This document shows positions 23,192 through 32,664 of a stretch of DNA of 64,000 nucleotides, piece by piece. The DNA lies in assembly GCF_020889785.1 (NCBI RefSeq), contig NZ_JACMYK010000011.1, positions 1 to 64,000 on the forward strand, read 5' to 3'. The notes beneath the pieces are model-generated. The model did no database searches and was not told the DNA's origin. It saw only the letters and a program-made list of their open reading frames with translations. The first letter of the stretch is position 1. The number at the start of each line of letters is the position of its first letter. Both the position numbers and the translations under genes were made by a program. The DNA is from Bradyrhizobium acaciae. GTDB taxonomy: Bacteria; Pseudomonadota; Alphaproteobacteria; Rhizobiales; Xanthobacteraceae.

Positions 23192-25639
23192 CTAGTTCTT
23201 GGCTTCCTTCTGCGGCTCCGGTTCGACCTTGAAGGTCAGCTTGTCGATTTTGCCAGTGAACTTGAACGGAGGATCGTAGCGATACTCGATCAGCGCCACG
23301 CCGGTGCGGGTGTCCTGGCCGATGTCGAAGGTTTCGTCCTCGGGCAGCGTGACCGGGATGCCGTGCTCCAGGCTGTTCCGCGCCATCTCCTTGCCGTCTA
23401 CCGACAAGATGCCCGTGCCTCCCTTGCCGAGGTCCGGACCGTCCGACTTGAAATCGAAGACGATGCTGTGCTTGCCCGCCGTCAGCTCCGGTCCCTCCCA
23501 CGCCGTTCGCTTGAGGTCGAGCAGATTGTAGAGGAACACGACCTTGCCCCGTCCGACGCCAAATTCGCCCTTGGTCAGGTATAGGCCGTAGCCGCCGAAG
23601 CGCCCGCCGTGCGTGACGATCATGCCTTCCGCGCCACCTGAAGGGATGTCGACTTCAGCAGTGATGACATAGCTCTTGTTCAGGATGCTCGGCGCCGCGC
23701 TGGCCGGCGTGCCGATCAGTTCGCCCGAATAGGTGAAGGTTGTACGTCCTGCCGTGAGATTCGGACGCGGCGCGTTCCAGCGCGCCAGCGTCGAGTTGTC
23801 GAGCGGGAGCACGTTGTACTTCTTCGCTTCTGAATAGAAGAGATCCTGCATCTGTTTGACCTTGTCCGGCATCTTGGCAGCGAGGTCGTTGGATTGCGTC
23901 GGATCTTCCTTGACGTTGTAGAGCTCCCAATTGTAGCCGGTAATGACGTCGGGCGCCGGCTTGCTGCTCAGCTCCCATGGGATTGTCGCGGGCGTCGTCG
24001 CCGCGACCCATCCGTCGCTGTAGATGGCGCGATTGCCGAGCATCTCGAAATACTGTGTCTTGTGGGTTGATGGCGCATTCGCGTTCGCCTTGTCCCACGT
24101 GTACGCCATGCTGACGCCTTCGATCGGAATCTGCTTGATCCCGTTGACCGTGTCGGGTTGCGAAATACCTGCCGCTTCGAGAATGGTCGGCACGATGTCG
24201 ATGACGTGGTGGAACTGGCGGCGAATGCCGCCCGCGTCGTTGATATGCCCGGGCCACGACATCACCACGCCCTGCGCGGTCCCGCCGAAGTGTGACGGCA
24301 CCTGCTTGACCCATTTGAAAGGCGTATCCATCGTCCACGCCCACCCCGCGGCGTAGTGCGGGAAGGTCCGTTCCGATCCCCAGAACGGGTACCAGAGGAA
24401 CTGATCCTTCACCGGCACGGAAATGCCGTTGAGGCTGGTGAACTCGTTCGGCGTGCCGTTGATCATGCCTTCGGCGCTCGCACCGTTGTCGCCGCCGATG
24501 TAGATGATCAACGTGTTGTCGAGTTGGCCGAGGTCTTCCACGGCCTGGATCACCCGCCCGATCTCATGGTCGGCATAGGCGAGATAGGCCCCATAGATGT
24601 CCGCCTGCTTGACGAAGAGCTTTTTCTCGTCCCAGCTCAGCGAGTCCCATTCCGGCAGCTCTTTCGGCCAAGGTGTCAGCTTGGCATTCTCCGGCATGAT
24701 GCCGAGCCGCTTCTGATTGGCGAAGATCTTCTCGCGGACCTTGTTCCAGCCGTCGTCGAACAGATGCATGTCGCTGATCTTCTTGATCCACTCCGGCGTC
24801 GGATGGTGTGGGGCATGCGTGGCACCCGGCACGTAGTAGACGAGGAACGGCTTGTCGGGCGCGACCTCCTTGAGTTGTTTGATGTACTGGATTGCCTCGT
24901 CGGCCATCGCCGTCTCGAGATTCCAGCCGGGATTATTGGCGAAGGGATAGATCGCGGTCGTATTGCGGAACAGGTTCGGCTGCCACTGGCTCGCGTCGCC
25001 ACCGACGAAGCCGTAGAAATACTCAAAGCCCATGCCATTCGGCCATTGATCGAACGGGCCGGCCTGGCTCGACTGGTAGGACGGCGTGTTGTGGTCCTTG
25101 CCGAACCACGAGGTCGCGTAGCCGTTGGCCTTAAGAATGGTGCCGACGGTGCCTTTCTCGATCGGGATGATGGAGTCGTAACCCGGGAAACCGGTCGCCA
25201 GTTCTCCGACCACTCCAGAGCCAACCGAGTGATGATTGCGCCCGGTGATCAGCGCGGCGCGCGTCGGCGAGCACAACGATGTCGAATGGAAGTTCGTGTA
25301 GCGCACACCAGCCTGCGCGATTCGATCCATGCTGGGCGTCGGTATGACGCCGCCGAACGTGCTTGGCGCACCAAAACCCTGGTCGTCCGTCATGATGAGC
25401 AGTACATTGGGCGCGCCTTTGGGCGGCACCACACGCGGCGCCCACCATGGTTTCGATTCCGAGGCCTTCTCGCCGATCACCCCGCCAAATCCTGGCGGCG
25501 ACGGTGGAAGTTGTTTGCCATCTATCGTGGTGGTGGCGCCGGGCGATCCTAGAACGCCCGTGACTTGCTGAGCGGAGACCGATACCGAACCGAGAGCCAG
25601 AAGCGCTGCGGCTGCAAGTGCGCTGTGAAGGATCTTCAT
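23192..25639 (-). CDS. Periplasmic arylsulfatase (type I sulfatase)
   Basis: This 815-residue protein has a signal peptide (cleavage after VSA near residue 23). Metal-binding aspartates sit in IMTDDQGFGA, and the catalytic cysteine is Cys123 in the CSPTR signature, which is converted to formylglycine. Further active-site segments are GKDHNTPSYQ, YVPGATHAPHH and YIGGDNGASAEG. A C-terminal region of about 200 residues is predicted beta-rich (ITAEVDIPSGGAEGMIVTHG, GILSVDGKEMARN) and may bind ligands. It would release sulfate from organic sulfate esters in the periplasm. A FixK2-like box lies 63 bp upstream. A formylglycine-generating enzyme is not encoded in this window. Confidence 0.92.
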   Translation of the reverse strand: MKILHSALAAAALLALGSVSVSAQQVTGVLGSPGATTTIDGKQLPPSPPGFGGVIGEKASESKPWWAPRVVPPKGAPNVLLIMTDDQGFGAPSTFGGVIPTPSMDRIAQAGVRYTNFHSTSLCSPTRAALITGRNHHSVGSGVVGELATGFPGYDSIIPIEKGTVGTILKANGYATSWFGKDHNTPSYQSSQAGPFDQWPNGMGFEYFYGFVGGDASQWQPNLFRNTTAIYPFANNPGWNLETAMADEAIQYIKQLKEVAPDKPFLVYYVPGATHAPHHPTPEWIKKISDMHLFDDGWNKVREKIFANQKRLGIMPENAKLTPWPKELPEWDSLSWDEKKLFVKQADIYGAYLAYADHEIGRVIQAVEDLGQLDNTLIIYIGGDNGASAEGMINGTPNEFTSLNGISVPVKDQFLWYPFWGSERTFPHYAAGWAWTMDTPFKWVKQVPSHFGGTAQGVVMSWPGHINDAGGIRRQFHHVIDIVPTILEAAGISQPDTVNGIKQIPIEGVSMAYTWDKANANAPSTHKTQYFEMLGNRAIYSDGWVAATTPATIPWELSSKPAPDVITGYNWELYNVKEDPTQSNDLAAKMPDKVKQMQDLFYSEAKKYNVLPLDNSTLARWNAPRPNLTAGRTTFTYSGELIGTPASAAPSILNKSYVITAEVDIPSGGAEGMIVTHGGRFGGYGLYLTKGEFGVGRGKVVFLYNLLDLKRTAWEGPELTAGKHSIVFDFKSDGPDLGKGGTGILSVDGKEMARNSLEHGIPVTLPEDETFDIGQDTRTGVALIEYRYDPPFKFTGKIDKLTFKVEPEPQKEAKN

Positions 25640-25701
25640 ATTCCAACCCTCCGTCGACCGTTTGAGCGTGCTTAGGCTGGCGGCCCCCTGCGGAACTTGC
25701 T

Positions 25702-25715
25702 TTGATCTACGTCAA
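25702..25715. promoter_or_regulatory. FixK2/FNR-type box upstream of the sulfatase
   Basis: The sequence TTGATCTACGTCAA fits the rhizobial FixK2 consensus TTG(A/C)-N6-(T/G)CAA, and outer T/A pairs extend the palindrome. Its centre is about 70 bp from the sulfatase ATG. An activator box centred near -40 would give a leader of roughly 30 nt, so the spacing works. There is no gene on the plus strand close enough to be the target. Confidence 0.6.
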
Positions 25716-25834
25716 AAAATGTGCTGTCCCGTTTGGCTTCCAAGACCTGACATCTTGCACGTTTACAGGAACACGCCAGTTCCAGTCGGTCGACACGGAT
25801 CGCATAGCCAAAAGCGTTTGCGGGCGCGACCACA

Positions 25835-25862
25835 ACCCCTCTCCCCACCGGGGGAAAGGGTC
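25835..25862. repeat. Fragment of the CACCTCGCCCCGC / GGGGAGAGG repeat family
   Basis: A short hairpin-like piece reads ACCCCTCTCCCCACCG, then GGGGAAAGGG. It matches the arms of the larger elements at 9644-9782 and 27031-27155 but lacks their remaining parts. It sits just beyond the protease stop and could work as a terminator stem. Confidence 0.5.
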
Positions 25863-25886
25863 AGGACGGTTTGTGGATCGCACGTG

Positions 25887-26909
25887 CTACTGCTTCGCCG
25901 GCTTCCGCCCGATCGGGTGGATGTCGATCGCGCGCAGGCGGCCGAGGCGGAGCACGTCCATCGACAGGGTTCGGTCGATCCGGCTGTGATCGAGCGCGCG
26001 GATCAGGTCGTCGACGCCGTTGATCTCGATGCCGTCGAGCCGGATCACGACGTCGCCGGGCAACAGGCTGGCGCGCGCGGCCGGGCTGTCCGGCTCGATC
26101 TGCATCAACAGCGCGCCCATCTTGTTCTCGACGCCGGCCAGCACCGCGTGCCGCCGCGGCACCGGCGCGGTCTGGCCGGCGACGCCGATATAGGCGCGGC
26201 GGACATAGCCGTGACGGATGATCTCCGACAGCACGAACTGCGCGGTGTTGCTGGCGACCGCAAAGCAGATGCCCTGCGCGCCGTTGATGATCGCGGTGTT
26301 GATCCCGATCACCTCGCCCTGCGACGACACCAGCGGACCGCCGGAATTGCCGGGATTGAGCGCAGCGTCGGTCTGGATCACGTCCTCGATGGTGCGCCCG
26401 CTGACCGAACGGATCGAGCGGCCGAGCGCCGACACCACGCCGGCGGTGACAGTCGATTCGAAGCCGAGCGGATTGCCGATTGCGACCACGAGCTGGCCGC
26501 GCCGCAAGGTCTTGGAATTGCCGAGCGAGGCATAGGGGAGATCGCGCGCGCCATCGGCGCGCAGCAGCGCGAGATCGGTGTCGGGATCGACGCCGAGCAC
26601 GTGGGCATCGGTGACGAAACCCTCAGTGTCGCGCAACCGGATCTCCTTCGACGATCCGACCACATGGTTGTTGGTCAGCACGAACCCGTCGGGCGAGATC
26701 ACGATGCCCGAGCCGAGCCCGCCGCGCTCGCGCGCGCTACGCACCTTCGGCCCGGTTTCGACCCGGACCACGGCGGGGCCGACGCGATCGGTCACGTCGA
26801 TCACCGCGTTGGAATAGGCATCCAGCAAGGCCCTGTCATCGACTTGGGCAGCATCGGCCGTCGCCGCTGACGGCGTGTCAGCAGCGGTATCTGAGGTAAA
26901 ATCCAGCAT
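25887..26909 (-). CDS. HtrA/DegP-like trypsin-type serine protease with PDZ domain
   Basis: This 340-residue S1C-type protease has a full triad: His82 (TNNHVVG), Asp112 (DPDTDLALLR) and Ser189 (NPGNSGGPL). A single PDZ domain follows, about residues 245-325 (GALLMQIEPDSPAARASLLPG without its last residue, then GDVVIRLDGIEINGVDDL). No signal peptide is visible at the N terminus, which is acidic (MLDFTSDTAADTPSA), so it may act in the cytoplasm, unlike classical DegP. Length is shorter than two-PDZ DegP and close to DegS. It appears monocistronic, flanked by repeats. Confidence 0.9.
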   Translation of the reverse strand: MLDFTSDTAADTPSAATADAAQVDDRALLDAYSNAVIDVTDRVGPAVVRVETGPKVRSARERGGLGSGIVISPDGFVLTNNHVVGSSKEIRLRDTEGFVTDAHVLGVDPDTDLALLRADGARDLPYASLGNSKTLRRGQLVVAIGNPLGFESTVTAGVVSALGRSIRSVSGRTIEDVIQTDAALNPGNSGGPLVSSQGEVIGINTAIINGAQGICFAVASNTAQFVLSEIIRHGYVRRAYIGVAGQTAPVPRRHAVLAGVENKMGALLMQIEPDSPAARASLLPGDVVIRLDGIEINGVDDLIRALDHSRIDRTLSMDVLRLGRLRAIDIHPIGRKPAKQ

Positions 26910-27030
26910 GGCGAGAGTCCTTTGGTCCCCTCAAATGGTGACCGGCTCCCGTCGCCGCAAGTAGTTACCTGCCCGGTCGGCTAGGACAAGGTAAGTCCAC
27001 GATCGAAGTCGCTCGGCCGCGCACTTGCTT

Positions 27031-27155
27031 TCACCTCTCCCCGATGGGGAGAGGCCGATTTGCGAAGCAAATCGGGTGAGGGGCCGCAGCTCCAAAGAGG
27101 GACCGTAACCCCTCACCCGGCGCTATGCGCCGACCTCTCCCAAGGGAGAGGTGAA
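27031..27155. repeat. Inverted repeat, CACCTCTCCCC / GGGGAGAGG family, copy 3
   Basis: The element reads CACCTCTCCCCGATGGGGAG, then GCGAAGCAAATCGGGTGAGG and a second part CCCCTCACCCGGCGCTATGC with a closing AAGGGAGAGGTGAA. It fills the gap between the GMC small subunit and the HtrA-like protease gene. Compare 9644-9782, 35986-36145 and 63150-63276. Confidence 0.85.
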
Positions 27156-27194
27156 GCCCCGCCGTGGGTGCAAATCAGCCCAATCTCGTCAGGC

Positions 27195-27644
27195 CTAGGG
27201 CGCCCGCCGCAGGGTGCCGCCGCGCGCCTTGACCGGATCGAGCAGCGACCAGTCGCCGTCCGGCAGCACATGGCCCTTGGGGAATGGCGCGCGCAGCTCA
27301 AGCCCGAGCGAGCGCAGCACGCGGTCGTCGCGGTAGTAGCATTGCAGCACCACGCGGACGAGCGTCGCGGCGGCAGCGCCGCCGCGGCTACGAAACTCCT
27401 GCGCCACGGCATCGCGCCTGGCATCGTCGAGCTCGGCGAGCGGCTTGCCGGCGAGATCAGCCAGATGATCCAGCGCCCGCGCAACCAGCGCCGTGTCGCG
27501 GCCGAGCGTTGCGAGCATATCGGCCTGGATCTCGGCATCATCCGCACCCGGCACCTTGTACTCGTCACTGGCGGGAACGATCATCGCGGCGACGGTGCGG
27601 AGATCGGCGCGCTGGGCTGCGGTCAGTTGTTTTGCATCGGACAT
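27195..27644 (-). CDS. Gluconate 2-dehydrogenase subunit 3-like small subunit
   Basis: This 149-residue protein follows a GMC-type oxidoreductase by 19 bp on the same strand. Its opening, LTAAQRADLRTVAAMIVPAS, has the look of small subunits of membrane-linked GMC dehydrogenases, which help export or fold the flavoprotein. It lacks a Tat signal, as does its large subunit here, so an exported complex is uncertain. The middle part (FRSRGGAAAATLVRVVLQCY) fits the family. I call it by context plus weak similarity. Confidence 0.68.
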   Translation of the reverse strand: MSDAKQLTAAQRADLRTVAAMIVPASDEYKVPGADDAEIQADMLATLGRDTALVARALDHLADLAGKPLAELDDARRDAVAQEFRSRGGAAAATLVRVVLQCYYRDDRVLRSLGLELRAPFPKGHVLPDGDWSLLDPVKARGGTLRRAP

Positions 27645-27663
27645 GTCGGTTCTCTGGACGGTC

Positions 27664-29265
27664 TCAGTCGAACAGATTGGCCAGACGCTGCTTCATCTGG
27701 TCGGCGATGTAGAGCGCGAGCGCCTGGATGGTGGAGGTCGGGTTCACGCCACCCGAGGTGACGAAGATGCTGCCGTCGACGATGAAGAGGTTCTTGACGT
27801 CATGCGAGCGGCCCCATTCGTTGACCACGGAGCGCGCCGGATCGGTGCCCATCCGCGCGGTGCCGAGCAAATGCCAGCCGCCCCAGGGAATCGGATCGTT
27901 GATGCAGATGTCGGTGGCACCGGCGGCCTCGAGGATCTCGCGGCCACGCGCCAGCCCGTGGTCCATCATCTTCCGGCTGTTCGCGCTGATCGTGTAGTCG
28001 ATCTTCGGCGCGGGGATGCCGTGGCTGTCCTTCAGCACGGGATCGAGCGCGACGCGGTTATGTTCCTCCGGCAGATCCTCGCAGATCGCCGACACCGCAA
28101 GACGATGCCCGTTGAGCTTGCGGAACACGCGGTGATGATCCCTGCCCCAGGGCAGGATGCCCTTCTGCTCGCTCGCGACCGCTTCGAACACCGGCCCGGC
28201 GCCGCGGCCGAACTGGATGCCGTAACCGCGGACGAAGCCGCGCGACAGATCGGTGTCGTAGAACTCCTTGCTCCACAGGCAGGTCGGCGGCGCGCGGTTG
28301 CTATCGGTCGGCTCCTTCACGAAGCCGTAGATCTGCGCGTAGGGATGGAACATCAGGTTCTTGCCGACCAGGCCGGACGAGTTGGCAAGGCCGTTCGGGA
28401 ATTTTCCCGACACCGAGTTGAGCAACAGCCGCGGCGTGCCGACGCCGTTGCAGGCGATGATGACGACCTCGGCCGGCTGGAATTGCTCGACGCCGTCCTT
28501 GTCGTAGTAGACGACGCCGGAGGCCATGCCGTCCTCGTTGGTCAGGATCTCGCGCACCCGGCAATGGGTTCTGAGCTCGACCCCGGCGCGGATCGCGTGC
28601 GGCCAGTAGGTGATGTCGGTCGAGGCCTTGGCGCCCTGCGCGCAGGCCGGCGTGCAATGGCCGAGATTGATGCAGCGCGCCCTGCCCTCGTAGTCCGTCG
28701 TCGCAACCGTGGTGTCCGACGGCCACCAGTGCCAGCCGAGCTGGTTCATCGCCTTGCCGATCAAGGGGCCGGACAGCCCGAGCGGCTGCTGCGGCATCGG
28801 CGGATGGCTGAGCGGCGACAGCGGATCGCCCGACAGGCCCGAGACGCCCATCATGCGATCGTTCTCCTCGAAGAACGGCGTCAGCGCATCGTAGTCGATC
28901 GGCCAGTCGTCGGCGACGCCGTCGAGCGTCTTCACCTTGAAGTCGGAGGGATGCAGCCGCGGCCAGTGCGCGGTGTACATCACCGTCGAGCCGCCGACCG
29001 CGTTGAAATTGACCACCTTGATCGGCGAATTGTCGTCGTTGATCGGGTAGTCCTCGGGCCGCTTGCGAACGTTCGGGCTGGACGACCACTCGCCGTAGAA
29101 CTTCGCCTCCCAGTCGCGCCCGGTGCTCGGATATTCGGCTGGATTCATCCAGCCGCCCTGATCGAGGCAGAGGATATGCATCTTGGTATCGGCCAGACTC
29201 CAGGCCACCGCAGCGCCGGAGGCGCCGGCGCCGATGATCAGGACGTCAACGGGATCGTTCTTCAT
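27664..29265 (-). CDS. GMC family oxidoreductase
   Basis: This 533-residue flavoprotein has the FAD motif DVLIIGAGASGAAVAWSLAD at its N terminus and the GMC C-terminal pattern WHLLGTARMGTDPARSVV, then NLFIVDGSIFVTSGGVNPT. The segment GGSTVMYTAHWPRLHPSDF is typical of the sorbosone/gluconate-type or choline-type GMC group. It oxidises an alcohol or sugar of unknown identity. No signal peptide or Tat motif is visible. The small subunit follows immediately downstream. A repeat separates it from the P450 gene upstream on the same strand. Confidence 0.9.
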   Translation of the reverse strand: MKNDPVDVLIIGAGASGAAVAWSLADTKMHILCLDQGGWMNPAEYPSTGRDWEAKFYGEWSSSPNVRKRPEDYPINDDNSPIKVVNFNAVGGSTVMYTAHWPRLHPSDFKVKTLDGVADDWPIDYDALTPFFEENDRMMGVSGLSGDPLSPLSHPPMPQQPLGLSGPLIGKAMNQLGWHWWPSDTTVATTDYEGRARCINLGHCTPACAQGAKASTDITYWPHAIRAGVELRTHCRVREILTNEDGMASGVVYYDKDGVEQFQPAEVVIIACNGVGTPRLLLNSVSGKFPNGLANSSGLVGKNLMFHPYAQIYGFVKEPTDSNRAPPTCLWSKEFYDTDLSRGFVRGYGIQFGRGAGPVFEAVASEQKGILPWGRDHHRVFRKLNGHRLAVSAICEDLPEEHNRVALDPVLKDSHGIPAPKIDYTISANSRKMMDHGLARGREILEAAGATDICINDPIPWGGWHLLGTARMGTDPARSVVNEWGRSHDVKNLFIVDGSIFVTSGGVNPTSTIQALALYIADQMKQRLANLFD

Positions 29266-29290
29266 TCTTGTTCCTTGATCTCAGTATGCC

Positions 29291-29368
29291 GTCATTCCGG
29301 GGCGATGCGAAGCATCGAACCCGGAATCTCGAGATTCCGGGTTCGCCCTACGGGCGCCCCGGAATGAC
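29291..29368. repeat. Inverted repeat, GTCATTCCGGGGC type
   Basis: Between the P450 and GMC genes is a near-perfect stem: GTCATTCCGGGGCGATGCG on one side and GGGCGCCCCGGAATGAC on the other, with an inner hairpin AACCCGGAATCTC / GAGATTCCGGGTT. Only one copy is present here. The inner hairpin could end transcription of the P450 gene or protect mRNA ends. Confidence 0.82.
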
Positions 29369-29378
29369 AATGCGTGAT

Positions 29379-30602
29379 TCAATCGACGATTCTCACCGGC
29401 AAGCTTCGTATACCGCGGATGAAATTGGAATAGAGCCTTTGCGGCGGGCCCATCAGCTCAAAACGCAGATCGCGCGCCAGAACCTCCTCCCAGAGGATGC
29501 GGAGTTGCTGCTCGGCGAGGCGGTCGCCGACGCAGCGATGGATACCGGCGCCGAAGGCGAGGTGCTGACGCGGCTTGGCGCGGTCGATGATGAATTCATC
29601 GGCACGCTCGATCTTGTCCTCGTCGCGATTGCCGGAGATGTACCACATCACCACCTTCTCGCCCTTCCTAATCTGGCGGCCGGCGAGCTCGACATCATTG
29701 CGCGCGGTGCGGCGCATGTGCAGCACCGGCGTGTGGTAGCGGATGGTCTCGGACACCAGGTTCGGGATCAGCTCGTGCTTCGCGCGGACCAGCTCGAATT
29801 GCTCGGGATTCTCGCACAGCGCCATCAGGCCTGCCGACATCGAATTCCGCGTGGTGTCGTTGCCGCCGACGATCAGGAGCCCGATCGTGCCGATGAACTC
29901 GCGCGGCTCCAGATTCCGCGTCGCTTCCGAATGCGCCAGCATCGAGATCAGATCGAAGGTGGGCGGCGCATCGACCCGCGCGTCCCATAGCTTGCGGAAA
30001 TATTCTCCCATCTTGACCAGTTCGGCGGTGCGCTCAGCCTCCGAATGCACCACCGCGTCTGATGACTCGACGTTGGCGATCGCGACATCCGACCACCAGG
30101 TCAGCTTGGCACGATCCTCGGAGGGAAAATCGAACAGCGTTGCCAGCATCATGTTGGTGAGGTCGACCGAGACCCGCTCGGCCCAGTCGAAGGTCTCGTT
30201 GCGCGGCAGCGCATCGAGCACGGTGGCCGTACGCTGGCGGATCAAGGCCTCCAAATTGGCGAGGTTCGACGGTGCAACGATCGGCGCCACCGTGCGGCGC
30301 TGCGCGGTGTGGCCGGGCGGGTCCATCCGGATGAAGCTCGGCCGCTCCAGCCCCTTGGGCTGGTCAGCGACCTGGATACCGCCGAGCTCGGAGGCCGAGG
30401 AATAGTTCTGGTGATCGAGCTCGACCGCGAAGATGTCGTCGTAACGCGTCACCGACCAGTAAGGGCCGTAGGCCGACGTCTCGCAATAATGCACGGGATC
30501 GTCGCGGCGGAGTTGTGCGAACAGCGGCCGCCAAATGTCGTCCTGGTAAAGCCGGGGATTGCTGACATCGATCGATGTCGGCCTGCGCAGCGCCTCTCCC
30601 AT
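29379..30602 (-). CDS. Cytochrome P450
   Basis: This 407-residue P450 has the I-helix motif GGNDTTRNSM, the ExxR helix (SETIRYHTPVLHMRRTA) and the haem loop FGAGIHRCVGDRLAEQQLR, with the Cys as haem ligand. The C-terminal pattern, including VMWYISGNRDEDKI, resembles CYP153-type alkane/fatty-acid hydroxylases, but the N terminus is shorter than usual for that family. It needs external ferredoxin and reductase; neither is adjacent. It is divergent from a broken Baeyer-Villiger-type monooxygenase. I start at MGEALRRPTS, preceded by GGAG; a longer open frame runs through the intergenic region. Confidence 0.92.
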   Translation of the reverse strand: MGEALRRPTSIDVSNPRLYQDDIWRPLFAQLRRDDPVHYCETSAYGPYWSVTRYDDIFAVELDHQNYSSASELGGIQVADQPKGLERPSFIRMDPPGHTAQRRTVAPIVAPSNLANLEALIRQRTATVLDALPRNETFDWAERVSVDLTNMMLATLFDFPSEDRAKLTWWSDVAIANVESSDAVVHSEAERTAELVKMGEYFRKLWDARVDAPPTFDLISMLAHSEATRNLEPREFIGTIGLLIVGGNDTTRNSMSAGLMALCENPEQFELVRAKHELIPNLVSETIRYHTPVLHMRRTARNDVELAGRQIRKGEKVVMWYISGNRDEDKIERADEFIIDRAKPRQHLAFGAGIHRCVGDRLAEQQLRILWEEVLARDLRFELMGPPQRLYSNFIRGIRSLPVRIVD

Positions 30603-30836
30603 CGCCTTACTCCCGCTGGTTCCGTCGCCGCTTGGCGGGCGATCGTCTTGTCGGGTCGACGATAGCGGGTATCCCGCGGCCGAGTAAAGCCGCGGCGCCG
30701 ACAGTCCGCCGCGCGGAATGCGCGCAGGCGGGCAAACCCGGCAAATCGCGATAGCTGCCCCGCGCTTCGATGTTTGTCGGCAACAACAAGACCGGTTAGC
30801 CTTGCAGGCAATCAACCGATCAGGGAGCAGCGACAG

Positions 30837-32470
30837 GTGGCCGCATCGCGCCAGGACAACAGCGCCCAGACGGCTGCGCTGGACTACGACGTCATCATCA
30901 TCGGCGCCGGCCTGTCCGGCATGTACCAGCTTTACCGGCTGCGCGAGCTCGGCCTGAATGCGCGGGTGTTCGAGGCCGGTACCGGTGTGGGAGGCACCTG
31001 GTACTGGAACCGGTATCCCGGCGCGCGCTTCGATTCCGAAAGCTATTCCTACGGCTACTCGTTCTCGAAGGAGTTGTTGCAGGAATGGGAATGGTCCGAG
31101 CATTTCGCCGGCCAGCCCGAGACCCTGCGCTACTGCAACTATGTCGCCGACAAGTTCGACCTGCGCCGCGATATCCAGTTCGAGAGCCGCGTCACGTCGG
31201 CGATCTACCAGGACGAGAGGCGGAGCTGGCAGGTCACGCTGGAGAGCGGCGCGCGGCACTCATGCCGTTTCCTGATCACCGCGATCGGGCCGCTGTCGAC
31301 GCCGACCCTGCCGCGCATCGAGGGCATCGAGGATTCGAGGGGCAGTCGTTTCACACCGCGCGCTGGCCGAAGGACAAGGTCGATTTCACCGGCAAGCGCG
31401 TCGCCGTGATCGGCACCGGCGCCACCGGCATCCAGACCATCCAGACCATCGCCGGCGAAGTCGGCCACCTCACCGTGTTCCAGCGCACCGCCAACTGGGC
31501 CGCGCCGCTGCACAACGGCAAGATCGATGCGGAGACGCAAGGCAGGATCAAGGCGGGCTATCCCGAGATCTTCGCGCGCTGCAAGGAGACGTTTGCCTGC
31601 TTCGTCCACACGCCCGACCCGCGCGGCGCGTTCGAAGTCAGCGAGCAAGAACGGGAGGCGTTCTACGAAAAACTCTATGGCGAGCGCGGCTTCGGCATCT
31701 GGCAGGGCAATTTCAAGGATATCCTGATTGATCGCGCGGCCAATGCGACGATCAGCGATTTCGTTGCGCGCAAGATCCGCGAGCGCGTCAAGGACCCGAA
31801 GGTCGCGGAGATGCTGATCCCGACAAACCACGGCTTCGGCACGCGGCGGCTGCCGCTCGAGACCTTCTATTACGAGGTCTACAATCGCGACAATGTCGAG
31901 CTGGTCGATCTCAAGGCGACACCGATCGAGCGGATGACGCCCGAGGGCATCCGGACGACCGAGAAGGATTACACCTTCGACATCATCATCTACGCCACCG
32001 GCTTCGACGCCATCACCGGCAGCTTCGACAAGATCGATATCCGCGGCGCACACGGCGCGCGGCTGAAGCAGAAGTGGACGCACGGCCCCGAGACCTATCT
32101 CGGGCTGATGGTCGACGGCTTCCCCAACATGATGATGCTGATGGGCCCGCACACCGCGCTCGGCAACATCCCGCGCAGCATCGAATACAGCGTTGATTGG
32201 GTCACCGGGCTGCTCCGTTTCGCGCAAGATAAGGGCCTGACCTTCCTCGACGCCACGCCCGAGGGCACCGCCGGCTGGACCGATCACGTGAAAGCGCTAG
32301 GTGTCGGACTGCTGTCCAACGAGGTCGATTCCTGGATGACCGGCATCAACCGCAACGTCGAAGGCAAGCAGACGCGCATCGTCGCCCGCTACAGCGGCAG
32401 CGCACCGGCGTATCGCGAGCGATGCGACGCGGTGGCGGCGGGGGGTTATGCGGAGTTGAATTTGGCCTGA
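30837..32470 (+). pseudogene. Baeyer-Villiger-type flavin monooxygenase, frameshifted
   Basis: Two frames together make a full monooxygenase of about 544 residues. The first part (30837 to about 31336) has the FAD motif DVIIIGAGLSGMYQLYRLRE and GGTWYWNRYPGARFDSESY. The second part carries the Baeyer-Villiger fingerprint around GQSFHTARWP, NADPH motif IGTGATGIQTIQTIA and GFPNMMMLMGPHTALGNIP. The frame breaks near 31335: GAGGATTCGAGG should probably read GAGGATTTCGAGG, so one T is missing. The GTG start (AGGGAG upstream) is chosen over an upstream TTG. The frame is otherwise intact to its stop, so this is either a recent mutation or a sequencing error. Confidence 0.85.
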
Positions 32471-32508
32471 CTCTCGCAGTGACGCGAGGCGCCCGCCCAC
32501 CTACCGCC

Positions 32509-32631
32509 GTCGTCCCGGCGAAAGCCGGGACCCATAACCACAGGGCTGGGTTGTTGAAGGAGGGCTGTGGCCGCAGCACCGTACGACAATGACCATCGGT
32601 GGTTATGGGTCCCTGCTTGCGCAGGGACGAC
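32509..32631. repeat. Inverted repeat element, CCCATAACCAC family, copy 2
   Basis: Same element as 5525-5646: GTCGTCCCGGCGAAAGCC, then CCCATAACCAC, a variable centre, GTGGTTATGGGTCCCTGC and GCAGGGACGAC. It lies between the convergent monooxygenase and carboxylase genes. Confidence 0.88.
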
Positions 32632-32664
32632 ACCGAATATGTTGCGGTACCACCCGGTGCCGCC

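Noticed and set aside
29405..29414. TTCGTATACC as an operator half-site
   Set aside because: It is inside the P450 coding region and has no inverse partner arm.
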